Of a stretch of DNA of 64,000 bases, positions 51,167 through 60,700 are shown piece by piece. The translations under genes and the position numbers were made by a program. The stretch's first letter is position 1. Each line of letters opens with the position of its first letter. The stretch is from Streptomyces griseomycini (GTDB taxonomy: Bacteria; Actinomycetota; Actinomycetes; Streptomycetales; Streptomycetaceae). A model generated the notes under the pieces. It was not told where the DNA came from. It saw only the letters and a program-made list of their open reading frames with translations, and did not search any database. The DNA lies in assembly GCF_014203535.1 (NCBI RefSeq), contig NZ_JACHJI010000006.1:310001-374000 (forward strand). The letters run 5' to 3'.

Positions 51167-51580
51167 TCAAAGGCCTGTGGAAGGGCCGGGATCCGGCTGT
51201 CGGGTGTCCACGTCCAGATGTTCGCCGACCCGGTTGACCAGGAGGGTCATCTCGTACGCGATCTGCCCGATGTCGGCCTCGGCACCGCTGAGGACGCACA
51301 GGCAACTGCCGGTGCCGGCCGCGGTGACGAAGAGCACCGCGTCGTCGAACTCGACCATCGTCTGGCGCACCCCGCCCGCGCCGAAGTGCCGTCCCGATCC
51401 CTTGGCGAGGCTGTGCAGCCCGGACGACACGGCGGCGAGGTGCTCCGCGTCCTCCCGGCGCAGCCCCGTGCTCGCGCCCGTCACCAGCCCGTCGTTGGAC
51501 AGGACCAGCGCGTGCCGCACGTGTTCGACGCGCTGGGTCAGGTCGTCCAGCAGCCAGTCGAGTCCCTGGTTCTGCGTCAT
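51167..51580 (-). CDS. Roadblock/LC7-domain protein (copy 1)
   Basis: A 137-residue Roadblock/LC7 protein: LDWLLDDLTQRVEHVRHALV, LSNDGLVTGASTGLRREDAE, HLAAVSSGLHSLAKGSGRHF, GAGGVRQTMVEFDDAVLFVT, AAGTGSCLCVLSGAEADIGQ, IAYEMTLLVNRVGEHLD. In streptomycetes this is the second member (CvnB) of conservons, which also carry a histidine-kinase-like CvnA, a DUF742 CvnC and a GTPase CvnD; none of those is present. ATG at 51580 with GGGGAG upstream. A second copy about 65% identical by eye lies 0.5 kb away. Confidence 0.88.
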   Translation of the reverse strand: MTQNQGLDWLLDDLTQRVEHVRHALVLSNDGLVTGASTGLRREDAEHLAAVSSGLHSLAKGSGRHFGAGGVRQTMVEFDDAVLFVTAAGTGSCLCVLSGAEADIGQIAYEMTLLVNRVGEHLDVDTRQPDPGPSTGL

Positions 51581-51699
51581 GCCGTGAATCTCCCCGTGTT
51601 CTTCCCCGTGGCTTTCCCCGCGTGCCGTCCCCTCCTGGCGGGAGGGTCTCCGCGCCAGCCTTCCCCACGACCGGGCGCCGGGCAAGGAGGATGGGGGCC

Positions 51700-52128
51700 A
51701 TGGGACAGAAGATGACCGACGAAGAGTGGCGGGAGTTCGTCTCGTACGGGACCCGCACCGCCAAGCTCTGCACCGTACGCGCCGACGGAAGTCCGCACGT
51801 GGCCCCGATCTGGTTCCTGGTCGACGGGGACGACGTGGTGTTCAACACCGGCGCGCGGACCGTGAAGGGGCGCAACCTGGCCCGTGACGGGCGGGTCGCC
51901 CTCTGCGTGGACGACGACCGGCCACCGTTCTCCTACGTGGTGCTGCACGGCCGGGCACGGCTCTCGGAGGACCTCGGGGAGCTCCGGCACTGGGCCGCCC
52001 GGATCGGCGCGCGGTACATGGGCGAGGACCGCGCCGGGGAGTTCGGGGCCCGCAACGGCGTGCCCGGCGAACTCCTCGTCCGCGTCACGATCGAGAAGGT
52101 CCTGGCGGAGAAGGGCGTCGCGGACTGA
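51700..52128 (+). CDS. PPOX-class FMN/F420-dependent oxidoreductase
   Basis: A 142-residue split-barrel protein of the pyridoxamine phosphate oxidase-like class: EWREFVSYGTRTAKLCTVRA, DGSPHVAPIWFLVDGDDVVF, NTGARTVKGRNLARDGRVAL, CVDDDRPPFSYVVLHGRARL, then ARYMGEDRAGEFGARNGVPG and LLVRVTIEKVLAEKG. The RADGSPHVAPIWF motif is typical of actinomycete members that use F420 rather than FMN. ATG at 51700 has AAGGAGG eight bases upstream. Its 3' end overlaps the second roadblock gene on the other strand by 44 bases; the two roadblock genes flank it. Confidence 0.88.
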   Translation: MGQKMTDEEWREFVSYGTRTAKLCTVRADGSPHVAPIWFLVDGDDVVFNTGARTVKGRNLARDGRVALCVDDDRPPFSYVVLHGRARLSEDLGELRHWAARIGARYMGEDRAGEFGARNGVPGELLVRVTIEKVLAEKGVAD

Positions 52129-52633
52129 GACCCGGGCCCGCAGCGGCCGCCCCACGGTCATCCCACCGAGTCGAGCAGCCGGGCGGTGCGCATCCGCCCG
52201 GGGCGGCGGAGGGCCGCGCACCGACGCGCGGCGGGGCGTGGAGGTGCTCGCCGACGCGTTTGACCAGCCGCGCCGTCTCGTAGGCCACCAGACCGATGTC
52301 GGCGGTCACGGCGGTGAGCAGGGCGAGGCAGGAGCCGTCTCCGGCGACGGCCACGAACAGGAAGGCGTCGTCCATCCCGACCGTGGTCTGGCGCGCTCCG
52401 CCGGCTCCGAAGTGCCGGCCCGCGCCCTTGGCGAGGCTGTGGAAGCCGGAGGCGACCGCTGCCAGGTGCTCGGCGTCCTCGCGTCCGAGTCCGCCGGAGG
52501 CGCCCACGGCGAGTCCGTCGTCGGACAGCACCACGGCGTGCCGTACGTCGCCGACGCGCAGCACCATGTCGTCCAGCAGCCAGTCGAGTTCACCGGACCG
52601 CCGGCCGGTTCCGGTGCGCGGGTCCTGGATCAT
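52085..52633 (-). CDS. Roadblock/LC7-domain protein (copy 2)
   Basis: A 182-residue Roadblock/LC7 protein closely similar to copy 1: GELDWLLDDMVLRVGDVRHA, VVLSDDGLAVGASGGLGRED, AEHLAAVASGFHSLAKGAGR, HFGAGGARQTTVGMDDAFLF, VAVAGDGSCLALLTAVTADI, GLVAYETARLVKRVGEHLH. It differs in having a 45-residue low-complexity C-terminal extension (PSAAPGGCAPPGCST), which overlaps the 3' end of the PPOX gene. The ATG at 52633 has AAGGAGATCCCGC directly before it. As for copy 1, no other conservon member accompanies it. Confidence 0.85.
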   Translation of the reverse strand: MIQDPRTGTGRRSGELDWLLDDMVLRVGDVRHAVVLSDDGLAVGASGGLGREDAEHLAAVASGFHSLAKGAGRHFGAGGARQTTVGMDDAFLFVAVAGDGSCLALLTAVTADIGLVAYETARLVKRVGEHLHAPPRVGARPSAAPGGCAPPGCSTRWDDRGAAAAGPGLSPRRPSPPGPSRS

Positions 52634-52645
52634 GCGGGATCTCCT

Positions 52646-52831
52646 TCACTGCTCTGCTCGGCCGGTCCCGGGGTGGCACCGCGGCCGGGTCGTCCGCCGC
52701 CTCCGCGCGCCCAGCCGTCGCGGTAGGCCGTCGTACGTCCGCGCCCAGCCCGCGCGTCCTTCGCGCACCGCCGTCCGCAGCGGGCGCAGGCTCTCCGCCT
52801 CGGCGAGGAAGGACTCCAGCCGACCGGACAC
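52646..52831 (-). CDS. Possible small gene or remnant upstream of roadblock copy 2
   Basis: A 61-codon frame whose first 45 residues look protein-like (SGRLESFLAEAESLRPLRTA, VREGRAGWARTYDGLPRRLG), preceded in the same frame by DDALRVADGEDLPRAV with no start codon. After about residue 45 the reading becomes Arg-rich; a shift of frame would continue to a stop that overlaps the roadblock ATG. This suggests a broken partner gene. I do not recognise it. Confidence 0.3.
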   Translation of the reverse strand: MSGRLESFLAEAESLRPLRTAVREGRAGWARTYDGLPRRLGARRRRTTRPRCHPGTGRAEQ

Positions 52832-52902
52832 CGCGCGGGGCAGGTCCTCGCCGTCGGCGACGCGCAGCGCATCGTCCGTCCCGGTGAGGGATCATGCGGT
52901 GC

Positions 52903-53523
52903 ATGAGCGACGACCACACACACGTCCAGGAGTTCTTCGGCGCACGTGCGGCCGGCTGGGACCGCCGCTTCCCCGACGACGGTCCGGTCTACGCGGCCGC
53001 GGTCGCCGAGCTCGGGCTGCGCGAGGGCGACCGGGTGCTCGACGCGGGCTGCGGCACGGGGCGGGCGCTGCCTCCGCTGCGTGCGGCCGTGGGGCCCTCG
53101 GGGGTCGTCCTCGGCGCGGATCTGACCCCGGCCATGCTGCGGGAGGCGGCACGGGCCGGGCGGGACCGCGACGGGGCGCTGCTGCTGACCGACGTCACCG
53201 CGCTGCCGCTGTGCCCGGGGGTGCTGGACGCCGTGTTCGCGGCGGGCCTGATCGCGCACCTGCCCGACCCCGCCGCGAACCTCCGGGAGCTCGCGCGGGC
53301 GGTGCGGCCCGGTGGTGTGCTCGCGCTGTTCCATCCGGTCGGCAGGGCGGTGCTCGCCGCCCGCCAGGGCCGCTCGCTCACACCGGACGACCTGCGGGCG
53401 GAGCCGAACCTCCGTCCGCTGCTCGCCCGTTCGGGGTGGCGCATGACGTCCTACACCGACGAGGACGCCCGGTTCCTGGTGCTCGCCGTGCGCGAGGACC
53501 GAGTTCCCGGAGCGGGGGCGTAG
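52903..53523 (+). CDS. Class I SAM-dependent methyltransferase
   Basis: A 206-residue methyltransferase. HVQEFFGARAAGWDRRFPDD leads into motif I VLDAGCGTGRALPPL (about residue 42), motif II VLGADLTPAMLREA, motif III LLLTDVTALPLCPGVLDAVF, and the post-motif AANLRELARAVRPGGVLALF. It belongs to the ubiquinone/menaquinone-methyltransferase-like group, but the substrate is unknown. ATG at 52903; an ATG three codons upstream (52894) would put GTGAGGG at a spacing of only three bases. It converges with the MpaB-type gene with four bases between stops. Confidence 0.85.
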   Translation: MSDDHTHVQEFFGARAAGWDRRFPDDGPVYAAAVAELGLREGDRVLDAGCGTGRALPPLRAAVGPSGVVLGADLTPAMLREAARAGRDRDGALLLTDVTALPLCPGVLDAVFAAGLIAHLPDPAANLRELARAVRPGGVLALFHPVGRAVLAARQGRSLTPDDLRAEPNLRPLLARSGWRMTSYTDEDARFLVLAVREDRVPGAGA

Positions 53524-53527
53524 CCCT

Positions 53528-54409
53528 TCACTCCGCGTGCCGTACCGGGCAGCCGCGCAGTCCCGGGACGGGACGGGTGCCCAGGTCCTCCAGCCGGTAG
53601 CCGTTCGGGTAGCCCTTGATCTCCCGGTTCTGCCGGGCGAAGTGCGGGACGCTCCGGGGCGGCAGCAGACGGACGGCGCGCCCCCGCAGCCGCACCGCGC
53701 GGCGCACCCACGCGCGCGTGGCGGGGCCGGGCGGGGTGTAGCGGAAGGCGCGCAGCAGGGGGTCGTCGAGCAGGGCGAGCGTGGCGGTGCGCAGCAGGGG
53801 GGCGAGCGGACGCGGGTACCAGGAGGCCATGAGGTCGAGCGTGGCGTCCGAGACCCGCCGCGCGCCCTCGTCCCAGCCGAAGTGGGCTTCCTCGTAGGCG
53901 TCGAGGAAGGTCTCGAACTCCTCGTAGGACCCGGGGATGTCCTTGATGCCCATGTGCCGTCCGAGGGTCTGGTAGTGGACGGCAGCGGCGACGGTCTCGT
54001 GACGCGACATCCTGCGCCATCCGTAGGCGTCGATCCAGCGCTTGGGCATCACGACGAACGTGCACAGGACGTAGCGCATGTCGTCGTCGGGGATGTCGTA
54101 GCTGCGGTGCATCCGGTTGATGCGGCGGATCGCGGTCCGGCCCCGGTCGCTGCCGAACCCGTGCTCGACGACGGCGTCCAGGAGCAGCGAGGTGTCGTCG
54201 TAGCGTTTCTGCGTGCGGTCCGTGAGCTCCGCCGTCTCGGCGAGCAGCCGGCCGATGCGGGGAACGGCGTAGGTGCGGTAGAGGGCCAGCTCGAGGGACC
54301 GGGCGAAGTCCCAGGGGAACTCGTACGCCACGCTGAGCCGGTAGATCTCCGTGGCCTCCCGGTAGGGGTCCATCCGCCGGATCCGCTCCAGCCGTTCGAA
54401 GCGCTTCAC
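53528..54409 (-). CDS. MpaB/DUF2236-family oxygenase-like protein
   Basis: A 293-residue helical protein of the DUF2236/MpaB family. KRFERLERIRRMDPYREATE, IYRLSVAYEFPWDFARSLEL, ALYRTYAVPRIGRLLAET are at the N-terminus; FGSDRGRTAIRRINRMHRSY has the His typical of the group; then VLCTFVVMPKRWIDAYGWRR, YQTLGRHMGIKDIPGSYEEF, and FRYTPPGPATRAWVRRAV. Relatives include rubber oxygenase Lcp and the fungal MpaB, which use heme; the heme ligand here is not certain. GTG at 54409 fits the domain start; longer readings add low-complexity sequence. Confidence 0.82.
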   Translation of the reverse strand: MKRFERLERIRRMDPYREATEIYRLSVAYEFPWDFARSLELALYRTYAVPRIGRLLAETAELTDRTQKRYDDTSLLLDAVVEHGFGSDRGRTAIRRINRMHRSYDIPDDDMRYVLCTFVVMPKRWIDAYGWRRMSRHETVAAAVHYQTLGRHMGIKDIPGSYEEFETFLDAYEEAHFGWDEGARRVSDATLDLMASWYPRPLAPLLRTATLALLDDPLLRAFRYTPPGPATRAWVRRAVRLRGRAVRLLPPRSVPHFARQNREIKGYPNGYRLEDLGTRPVPGLRGCPVRHAE

Positions 54410-54506
54410 CGCACCGCCCTCTTCTGTCGTCGAAGTTCCAACTCTACGTTGGGCGGCAGGAGATGGACGGTCGGCGCGGGCAACCGCACAGGGGAAGGTG
54501 AACCGC

Positions 54507-54803
54507 ATGTGGGGCAGGGTTCGCGGGATCGGCGTCAGAGTGGCCGACGGCGTGCGCACGCGGCGGCGGGCCGAGCGGGCGGATCGTCCGCACAACCTGT
54601 TCGAGGCCGCCGCGGCCTACGTGTCGGCCTGCGCGGAGGACGATCAGGAGCGGATCGACGAGGTGTCCGGCTGGGTGTCGCCGGAGGCGCTGTCGTTCGG
54701 GGTGAACGAGCTGGCGTGCCGGGCCGTCGTCGCGCTCGCGCGGGAGCGCGACGAGTCCCCGCGGACGGTCGCGCGTGCGCTGCTGGGACTCCCGGCGGCC
54801 TGA
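54507..54803 (+). CDS. Small hypothetical protein
   Basis: A 98-residue protein with a basic N-terminal 30 residues (RGIGVRVADGVRTRRRAERA) and a helical C-terminal half (NLFEAAAAYVSACAEDDQER, DEVSGWVSPEALSFGVNELA, CRAVVALARERDESPRTVAR). I do not recognise the family, although the composition and third-position bias are those of a real gene. ATG at 54507 with AAGGTGA upstream; GTG at 54498 is an alternative. Divergent from the MpaB-like gene. Confidence 0.65.
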   Translation: MWGRVRGIGVRVADGVRTRRRAERADRPHNLFEAAAAYVSACAEDDQERIDEVSGWVSPEALSFGVNELACRAVVALARERDESPRTVARALLGLPAA

Positions 54804-54940
54804 CCGTCCCGGCGGCGCGTGGCCGATTCGCCCCGTCCGGCCGGAAACCCGCAGCTCCGGGTGCGGCTGCGGGGTCGTGACAAGCGGCTCGGGGTCGGCA
54901 TAGGGTGCGCGCCGACGGACGAACCTATGGGGAGGCTGGG

Positions 54941-55819
54941 ATGGCCGGGACGGACGAGGAAGCCGTCGCCGCCGCGGACGACGCGCTCTACGTGCTCACG
55001 GCGGTGCTGCTGACACCGGCGAAGTTCCCGAGCGTGCTGGGCGACGACTACCCGGAGGCGTGCGCGGCGCTCGGTCTCCCGCCGCTCGCCGACGGGTACG
55101 GGCTGGTGCTCGGCCAGGACGACGAGGGGGCCCGGTGGACGGTCGTCGTCGACGACGTCTCGCTGGTCGCCGTCGCGATCGCGGCCTGGGACTGCGGCAT
55201 GGAGCACGACCTGTCGCCGGACGAGCGGACGGTCGTGACCGCGCTGCCCGGCTGGCCCCTCGCGGTCGCCGTCGCCGCGCCGAACGTGCCCGCGCCGCAC
55301 GACCCCGGCCCCGACGCCGCGGACCGGCCCCCGCTGTCCCCGCCGGACGCGAGCGTCTGGGGGCCCGCCCAGCGCCGCCTGGGTGCCGACGAGATCGCGC
55401 TGCAGTGGGCGATGTGGCGGGAGCAGGTCGACGACTCGGCGTTCGCGGCGCCCGGTGGCCCGGGGGAGGCGGCCGACGGCACCGGGGAGACCGCGGAGGG
55501 CAGCACGGAGGACGGCGGGCAGGAGGGCGGCGACCGCGGTCGGCAGCCGGGCCACAGCGGCGTCCGGCGCGTCCTGGCGGAGGCACGCGCCTATGTCGAC
55601 TCGCCGCCGCCGCTCGGCCGGGTCCGCTCGTCCTTCGCGCCGGGCGGCGCGCGCACCCTGCGGGCCGACGGTCCCGGCTGGTCGCTGGTCGCCAGGACCG
55701 ACGACATCGCGTTCGTCCTGCTCGACGACGAACCCGGTGAGGTGCTGCCGGTGGGCCGGGGACCGGAGCTGCCGGGACTGCTCGAAGCGCTCGACAAGAT
55801 GGCCGTGCGGCCGCTCTGA
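54941..55819 (+). CDS. Hypothetical protein, two-part
   Basis: A 292-residue soluble protein. Residues 1-100 look like a folded alpha/beta unit (DDALYVLTAVLLTPAKFPSV, DGYGLVLGQDDEGARWTVVV, DDVSLVAVAIAAWDCGMEHD). A linker rich in Gly, Glu and Asp (residues about 180-210, EAADGTGETAEGSTEDGG) joins a second folded part (RVLAEARAYVDSPPPLGRVR, SLVARTDDIAFVLLDDEPGE, VLPVGRGPELPGLLEALDKM). I do not recognise it. ATG at 54941 with GGGGAGG nine bases upstream. Confidence 0.65.
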   Translation: MAGTDEEAVAAADDALYVLTAVLLTPAKFPSVLGDDYPEACAALGLPPLADGYGLVLGQDDEGARWTVVVDDVSLVAVAIAAWDCGMEHDLSPDERTVVTALPGWPLAVAVAAPNVPAPHDPGPDAADRPPLSPPDASVWGPAQRRLGADEIALQWAMWREQVDDSAFAAPGGPGEAADGTGETAEGSTEDGGQEGGDRGRQPGHSGVRRVLAEARAYVDSPPPLGRVRSSFAPGGARTLRADGPGWSLVARTDDIAFVLLDDEPGEVLPVGRGPELPGLLEALDKMAVRPL

Positions 55820-56001
55820 GCCCGCCCGGCCGGCGGAAGGGCCACGGACGACAGAGTTTGCGTGTGGTGAACCTCTACGCGCAGACGTCGTTCCATAGGG
55901 TCCCGACCCATCGATGACGGCGCGGTCGCGCCCTCACCATGGGGCGGCCCCGTGCTCCGCCCGGGGCCCCCTTCCGTTCGTCCGTCTTCCCGGAGGCCGT
56001 C

Positions 56002-57387
56002 ATGCGCCCGTCCCGTGGCGTTCCGTTGCTCGCCGTCGTCCTCGCGGCGGCTGCCCTCACCGCTCCGTCTCCGGCCCGCGCGGCCGGGGACGGTCACTGC
56101 GCGCGCCAGGAACGGGTGCGCGTGCCCGGCGCCGCCCATCAGCGCAGCGCCTGCCTGCCCGACCTGACCACCACGGGGCTGGCCGGCACCCCGTACACCG
56201 ACATGGCCGACCAAGCGGGCCTGACCGCCGCGGCCACCCGGTCGCCGTCCGGTGTGCCCGGGGTGCAAATCGACGGCTACTTCCCGGACTCCTCGCGCTT
56301 CAACACCACCCACGGATGGCGGCACGACGCGCAGTTCGTCATCCGGTTGCCCGACCGCTGGAACGGTGGTCTGGTCGTCACCGGCGCGCCCGGCAACCGC
56401 AAGCAGTACGCGACGGACAAGGCGATCTCCGACCAGGTGCTGGCCCGGGGCTACGCGTACGCGTCGACCGACAAGGGCAACAACGGCGTCGACTTCCACC
56501 GGGACGGGATCCGGCCCGGTGACGCGGTCGCCGAGTGGAACGCGCGGACCACACAACTCACCCGGGCGGCCCGGCGCGCGGTGGCCCAGCGCTACGGGCA
56601 GGCCCCGCGCCGTACCTACATCACCGGTGTCTCCAACGGCGGTTACCTCACGCGCTGGCAGTTGGAGAACCACCCGGAGCTGTACGACGGCGGGGTGGAC
56701 TGGGAGGGCACCCTGTGGGCGGCCGGCGGGCACCACCCGCTCACCTCCCTGCCGGTGGCGGTGGCCCGGATGTCCGGCACGGCGCAGGACGAGGACATGT
56801 ACGCGGCGGGCTTCGCACGCGGCTCCGAGTTCCTGTGGCCGTACCACGAGAAGGCCTACTGGGGAGTCACCCAGAAGATCTACCGCGCCGAGTTCGACCC
56901 GGCCTACGACCCCCGGTGCCCCGGTCCCTCCGCGGGATCGACGACGGAGGAGATCCTCGCGCCGTGCGCCTCCGACGCCGTCTACGACTTCGCCTCGCGT
57001 CCCGGCTCCGTGCACCGTGCCGTGGCCCGGGTGGCGCTGACCGGCCGCATCGGCCGACCGCTGATCACCCTGCACGGCGATCTGGACGCGCTGCTGCCGA
57101 AGGCCGCCGACTCCGACGTGTACGCGCGCATGATCGACACAGCCGGGCGAGGGGCGCTGCACCGCTTCTACACGGTGCAGGACGGCACGCACGTCGACGG
57201 CCTGTACGACACCTATCCGGACCGGCTGCGGCCGGTCCTGCCCTGCTACCGGTCGGCGTTCGACGCTCTGGTGGCCTGGGTGGAGCGCGGAGTCAGGCCG
57301 CCCGCGGACCGGACGATCGACCGGCCCGCCGACGGTGACGTGGTCGACTCCTGCGCGCTGGACTCCGGCGAGGCGGCGGTGCGGTAG
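56002..57387 (+). CDS. Secreted tannase-like alpha/beta-hydrolase
   Basis: A 461-residue exported hydrolase. Signal peptide: MRPSRGVPLLAVVLAAAALT with cleavage near ARA-A (residue 28). The mature part has the nucleophile motif TYITGVSNGGYLTRWQLE (Ser about 213), the acid in TLHGDLDALLPKAADSD and the His in QDGTHVDGLYDTY; a lid and several Cys lie in between. This layout is that of tannase/feruloyl esterase and related secreted polyester hydrolases. The substrate is not certain. ATG at 56002 with CCGGAGG six bases upstream. Faces the small membrane-protein gene on the other strand. Confidence 0.82.
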   Translation: MRPSRGVPLLAVVLAAAALTAPSPARAAGDGHCARQERVRVPGAAHQRSACLPDLTTTGLAGTPYTDMADQAGLTAAATRSPSGVPGVQIDGYFPDSSRFNTTHGWRHDAQFVIRLPDRWNGGLVVTGAPGNRKQYATDKAISDQVLARGYAYASTDKGNNGVDFHRDGIRPGDAVAEWNARTTQLTRAARRAVAQRYGQAPRRTYITGVSNGGYLTRWQLENHPELYDGGVDWEGTLWAAGGHHPLTSLPVAVARMSGTAQDEDMYAAGFARGSEFLWPYHEKAYWGVTQKIYRAEFDPAYDPRCPGPSAGSTTEEILAPCASDAVYDFASRPGSVHRAVARVALTGRIGRPLITLHGDLDALLPKAADSDVYARMIDTAGRGALHRFYTVQDGTHVDGLYDTYPDRLRPVLPCYRSAFDALVAWVERGVRPPADRTIDRPADGDVVDSCALDSGEAAVR

Positions 57388-57391
57388 CGCC

Positions 57392-57574
57392 TCAGCGGCC
57401 CAGCTCCTTGCGCGAGACACGGCGCAGCCTGCGCCGCTGTGAGGGATCCAGGGCGAGATACGCGGCGGCCGGGACGCCCAGGACTATCAGGAGCGCGGCC
57501 CACCAGGGCAGCCAGACGAGCAGGACGATCCCGGCCGCCACACCCCCCGCGGCGATCTTGGCGTTCTTCGACAT
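57392..57574 (-). CDS. Small membrane protein (60 residues)
   Basis: Reads SKNAKIAAGGVAAGIVLLVW, LPWWAALLIVLGVPAAAYLA, then the basic LDPSQRRRLRRVSRKELGR. Two close transmembrane helices (about 7-25 and 28-46) with a positive C-terminus, so both ends are probably inside. I chose ATG at 57574, which has AAGGAGG eight bases upstream. Function unknown. Its stop is four bases from the stop of the secreted hydrolase gene. Confidence 0.7.
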   Translation of the reverse strand: MSKNAKIAAGGVAAGIVLLVWLPWWAALLIVLGVPAAAYLALDPSQRRRLRRVSRKELGR

Positions 57575-57737
57575 GAGTGTCGCCTCCTTCGCGGCCACTG
57601 CCGCTCTCTGTCGTGAAAACGGCTCCGCGCCCGCGGTGGTTCCGGACCGCTACCCTGAGACGCCCCTGAGCCACGACCCCTAGGGTGCTCCGGGCACTCG
57701 TCGGCTCCTCCGGCAGGAGGAGACACGGCGCGCCCCC

Positions 57738-60700
57738 ATGGTGACCGAGCCCACAGTCCAGGAACACCCGGTCGGCCACGTCCGTGCTGTACCCTCGGCG
57801 ACCCGGACTTTACTAGTCAAATTTGAGGACTCCGTCATCGCTGCGCAGACTCACCCCCCGGCTCCGCCCTCCCCGTACTCCGAACTGGCCCATGGCCCGG
57901 CCGTCTTCGTGCCCGGCGACCCCGCCCGCACCGGCCGTGTCGCCTTCTGGCGGTCGGACGGTTCGGCTCCCCCCGCCGTGCACGCGGCACCGGTCGAGGA
58001 CCTGACCGTCGTCGTGCCCGGTGACGACGGGATCGCGCCGGTACGCGTGCCCGCCGTCCTCCTTCCGGTGCACACCGCCCTGCCGGTGCTCACGCGCGCG
58101 CGGGCCGGCGGTGAGGGGCACCGGGCCGCCGTGTTCTGGGGTGCTGCCGCCGTGCACGCCCTGCACCTGGTGGCGCGCGGACTGCTGCTGCCCGGCCTGT
58201 CCCCGACCGACCACGACGCCTGGCGCATCGGCCCCTTGGGCGCGGAGGACATCGACGCGGTGCGCCGGCTCGCCGCGTCGATGCCGCCCGAAGCGCACGC
58301 CGTGCCGGTGGACGCGACCGGACCGCTGCGGCTGCAGGACCCGGAGCGGCTGCTGCGCGCGTTCCTCGACGCGGTCGCCGACACCCTCCCCCGCTCCCCC
58401 GCCGCGCCCTTCGTGACCGGCGCCCCGGCCTTCGCGGTACCGCGGCCGCAACGGCTGCCCGACCTGCGCGGCTGGGCCGCCGACGTCGCCGCGGGCCACG
58501 ACGCGGGCGTACGGCTGTCCCTGCGGATCGAGGTGCGGGGGCTGACGGATCCGGCGGATGCGCGGGAGGCGGGGGACACGGCGGACGACGAGCCCGGCGG
58601 CGCGCAGGCGTCGTTCCGGGCCGTGCTCCAGGTGCACGGTGTGAGCGATCCCGCCCTGGTCGCGGACGCCACCGAGGTGTGGGGCGGGGCGCCCGACGGG
58701 GACTTCGGTCCCCGCGCGCGGACGGACGCCCTGCTCGCGCTGCGCCGCGCCGCCCGGGCCTGGGCGCCGCTCACGCCCCTGCTGTCGGCGGCCGTCCCGG
58801 ACGCCGTGGACCTCGCCGCCGAGGAGGTCGCCGAACTCCTCGGCGAGGGCACCCGGGCGCTGGCCGGCGCGGGCGTCGACGTGCACTGGCCCAGGGAGCT
58901 GATCCGCGGACTCACCACCCGCGCGGAGGTCGGTCCCGCGGACGACGGACGGGAGCCCGGGACGGCCGGCTTCCCGCAGGGGGCGTCGTCCCTGTCGGCC
59001 GACGCGCTGCTCGCCTTCGACTGGTCGTTCGCCGTGGGCGACCGGCCCCTCACGCGCGAGGAGCTGGACCGGCTCGCCGAGGCGAACCGCCCCCTGGTGC
59101 GGCTGCGCGACCAGTGGGTCCTGATCGACCCTCAGGAGGTGCTGCGCGCCCGGGCGCGCCAGGACCACAAGATCACGCCGGTCGACGCGCTCGGCGCGGC
59201 CCTGACGGGCTCGGTGGAGGTCGACGGCAGCCGGATCGAGGTGCGCCCCACCGGATGGCTGGCGGCGTTGCGGGACCGGCTCGCGGACCCCGAGGCCCAG
59301 GAGCCGGTCGGGCAGCCGGCCGCCCTCGCCGCCACGCTGCGGGACTACCAGCGGCGCGGCCTGAGCTGGCTGGCCCGCATGACCTCCCTGGGCCTGGGCT
59401 GCTGCCTCGCCGACGACATGGGGCTCGGCAAGACCGTCACCCTCATCGCCCTGCACCTGCACCGCCAGACCGACCCCGCGTCGGCGGGGCCCACCCTCGT
59501 GGTCTGCCCGACCTCGCTGATGGGCAACTGGCAGCGGGAGATCGAGCGGTTCGCGCCCGGCACCCCGGTGCGCCGCTTCCACGGGGCGCGGCGCACGCTG
59601 GACGACCTGGCCGACGGCGAGTTCGTGCTCACCACGTACGGCACCATGCGGCTGGACGCGCCCCGGCTCGCCGGGGTCGCCTGGGGGATGGTCGTCACCG
59701 ACGAGGCCCAGCACGTGAAGAACCCGTACTCGGCCACGGCCCGGCAGCTGCGTTCCATCGACGCACGCGCGCGCGTGGCGCTCACCGGCACGCCGGTGGA
59801 GAACAACCTGTCGGAGCTGTGGGCGATCCTCGACTGGACGACGCCCGGGCTTCTGGGCCGGCTCGGCACCTTCCGCAGGCGGTACGCGGACGCCGTCGAG
59901 GGCGGCCAGGACCCGGCCGCCGCGGACCGGCTGGCCCGGCTGGTGCGGCCGTTCCTGCTGCGCCGCCGCAAGTCGGACCCGGGGATCGCGCCCGAGCTGC
60001 CGCCGAAGACGGAGACCGACCACGCCGTGTCGCTGACCCAGGAGCAGGCGGGGCTGTACGAGGCCGTGGTGCGCGAGGCGCTGGCGGAGATCTCCGGCGC
60101 CGACAGCATGGCGCGGCGCGGGCTGATCGTGAAGCTGCTGACCGGCCTGAAGCAGATCTGCAACCACCCGGCGCAGTTCCTCAAGGAGGAGCGGCCCGTG
60201 GTCGCGGGACGGTCCGGGAAACTGGAGCTGCTGGACGAACTCCTCGACACGGTCCTCACCGAGGAGGCCGGCGTCCTGGTGTTCACGCAGTACGTGCAGA
60301 TGGCCCGGCTCCTGGAACGGCACCTGGCCGCGCGGGGCGTACCGGCGCAGTTCCTGCACGGCGGCACGCCGGTCGCCGAGCGCGAGGCGATGGTGCGCCG
60401 CTTCCAGGACGGCGAGGTCCCGGTCTTCCTCCTGTCGCTGAAGGCGGCGGGCACCGGGCTGAACCTCACCCGCGCGGAGCACGTCGTGCACTACGACCGC
60501 TGGTGGAACCCCGCCGTCGAGGCGCAGGCGACCGACCGCGCGTACCGCATCGGCCAGACCCGGCCCGTGCAGGTGCACCGGATCGTCGCCGAGGGGACGA
60601 TCGAGGACCGCATCGCCGAACTCCTGGTCCGCAAGGGCGAGCTGGCCGACGCGGTGCTCGGCTCCGGCGAGGCGGCGCTCACCGAACTGACCGACGCCGA

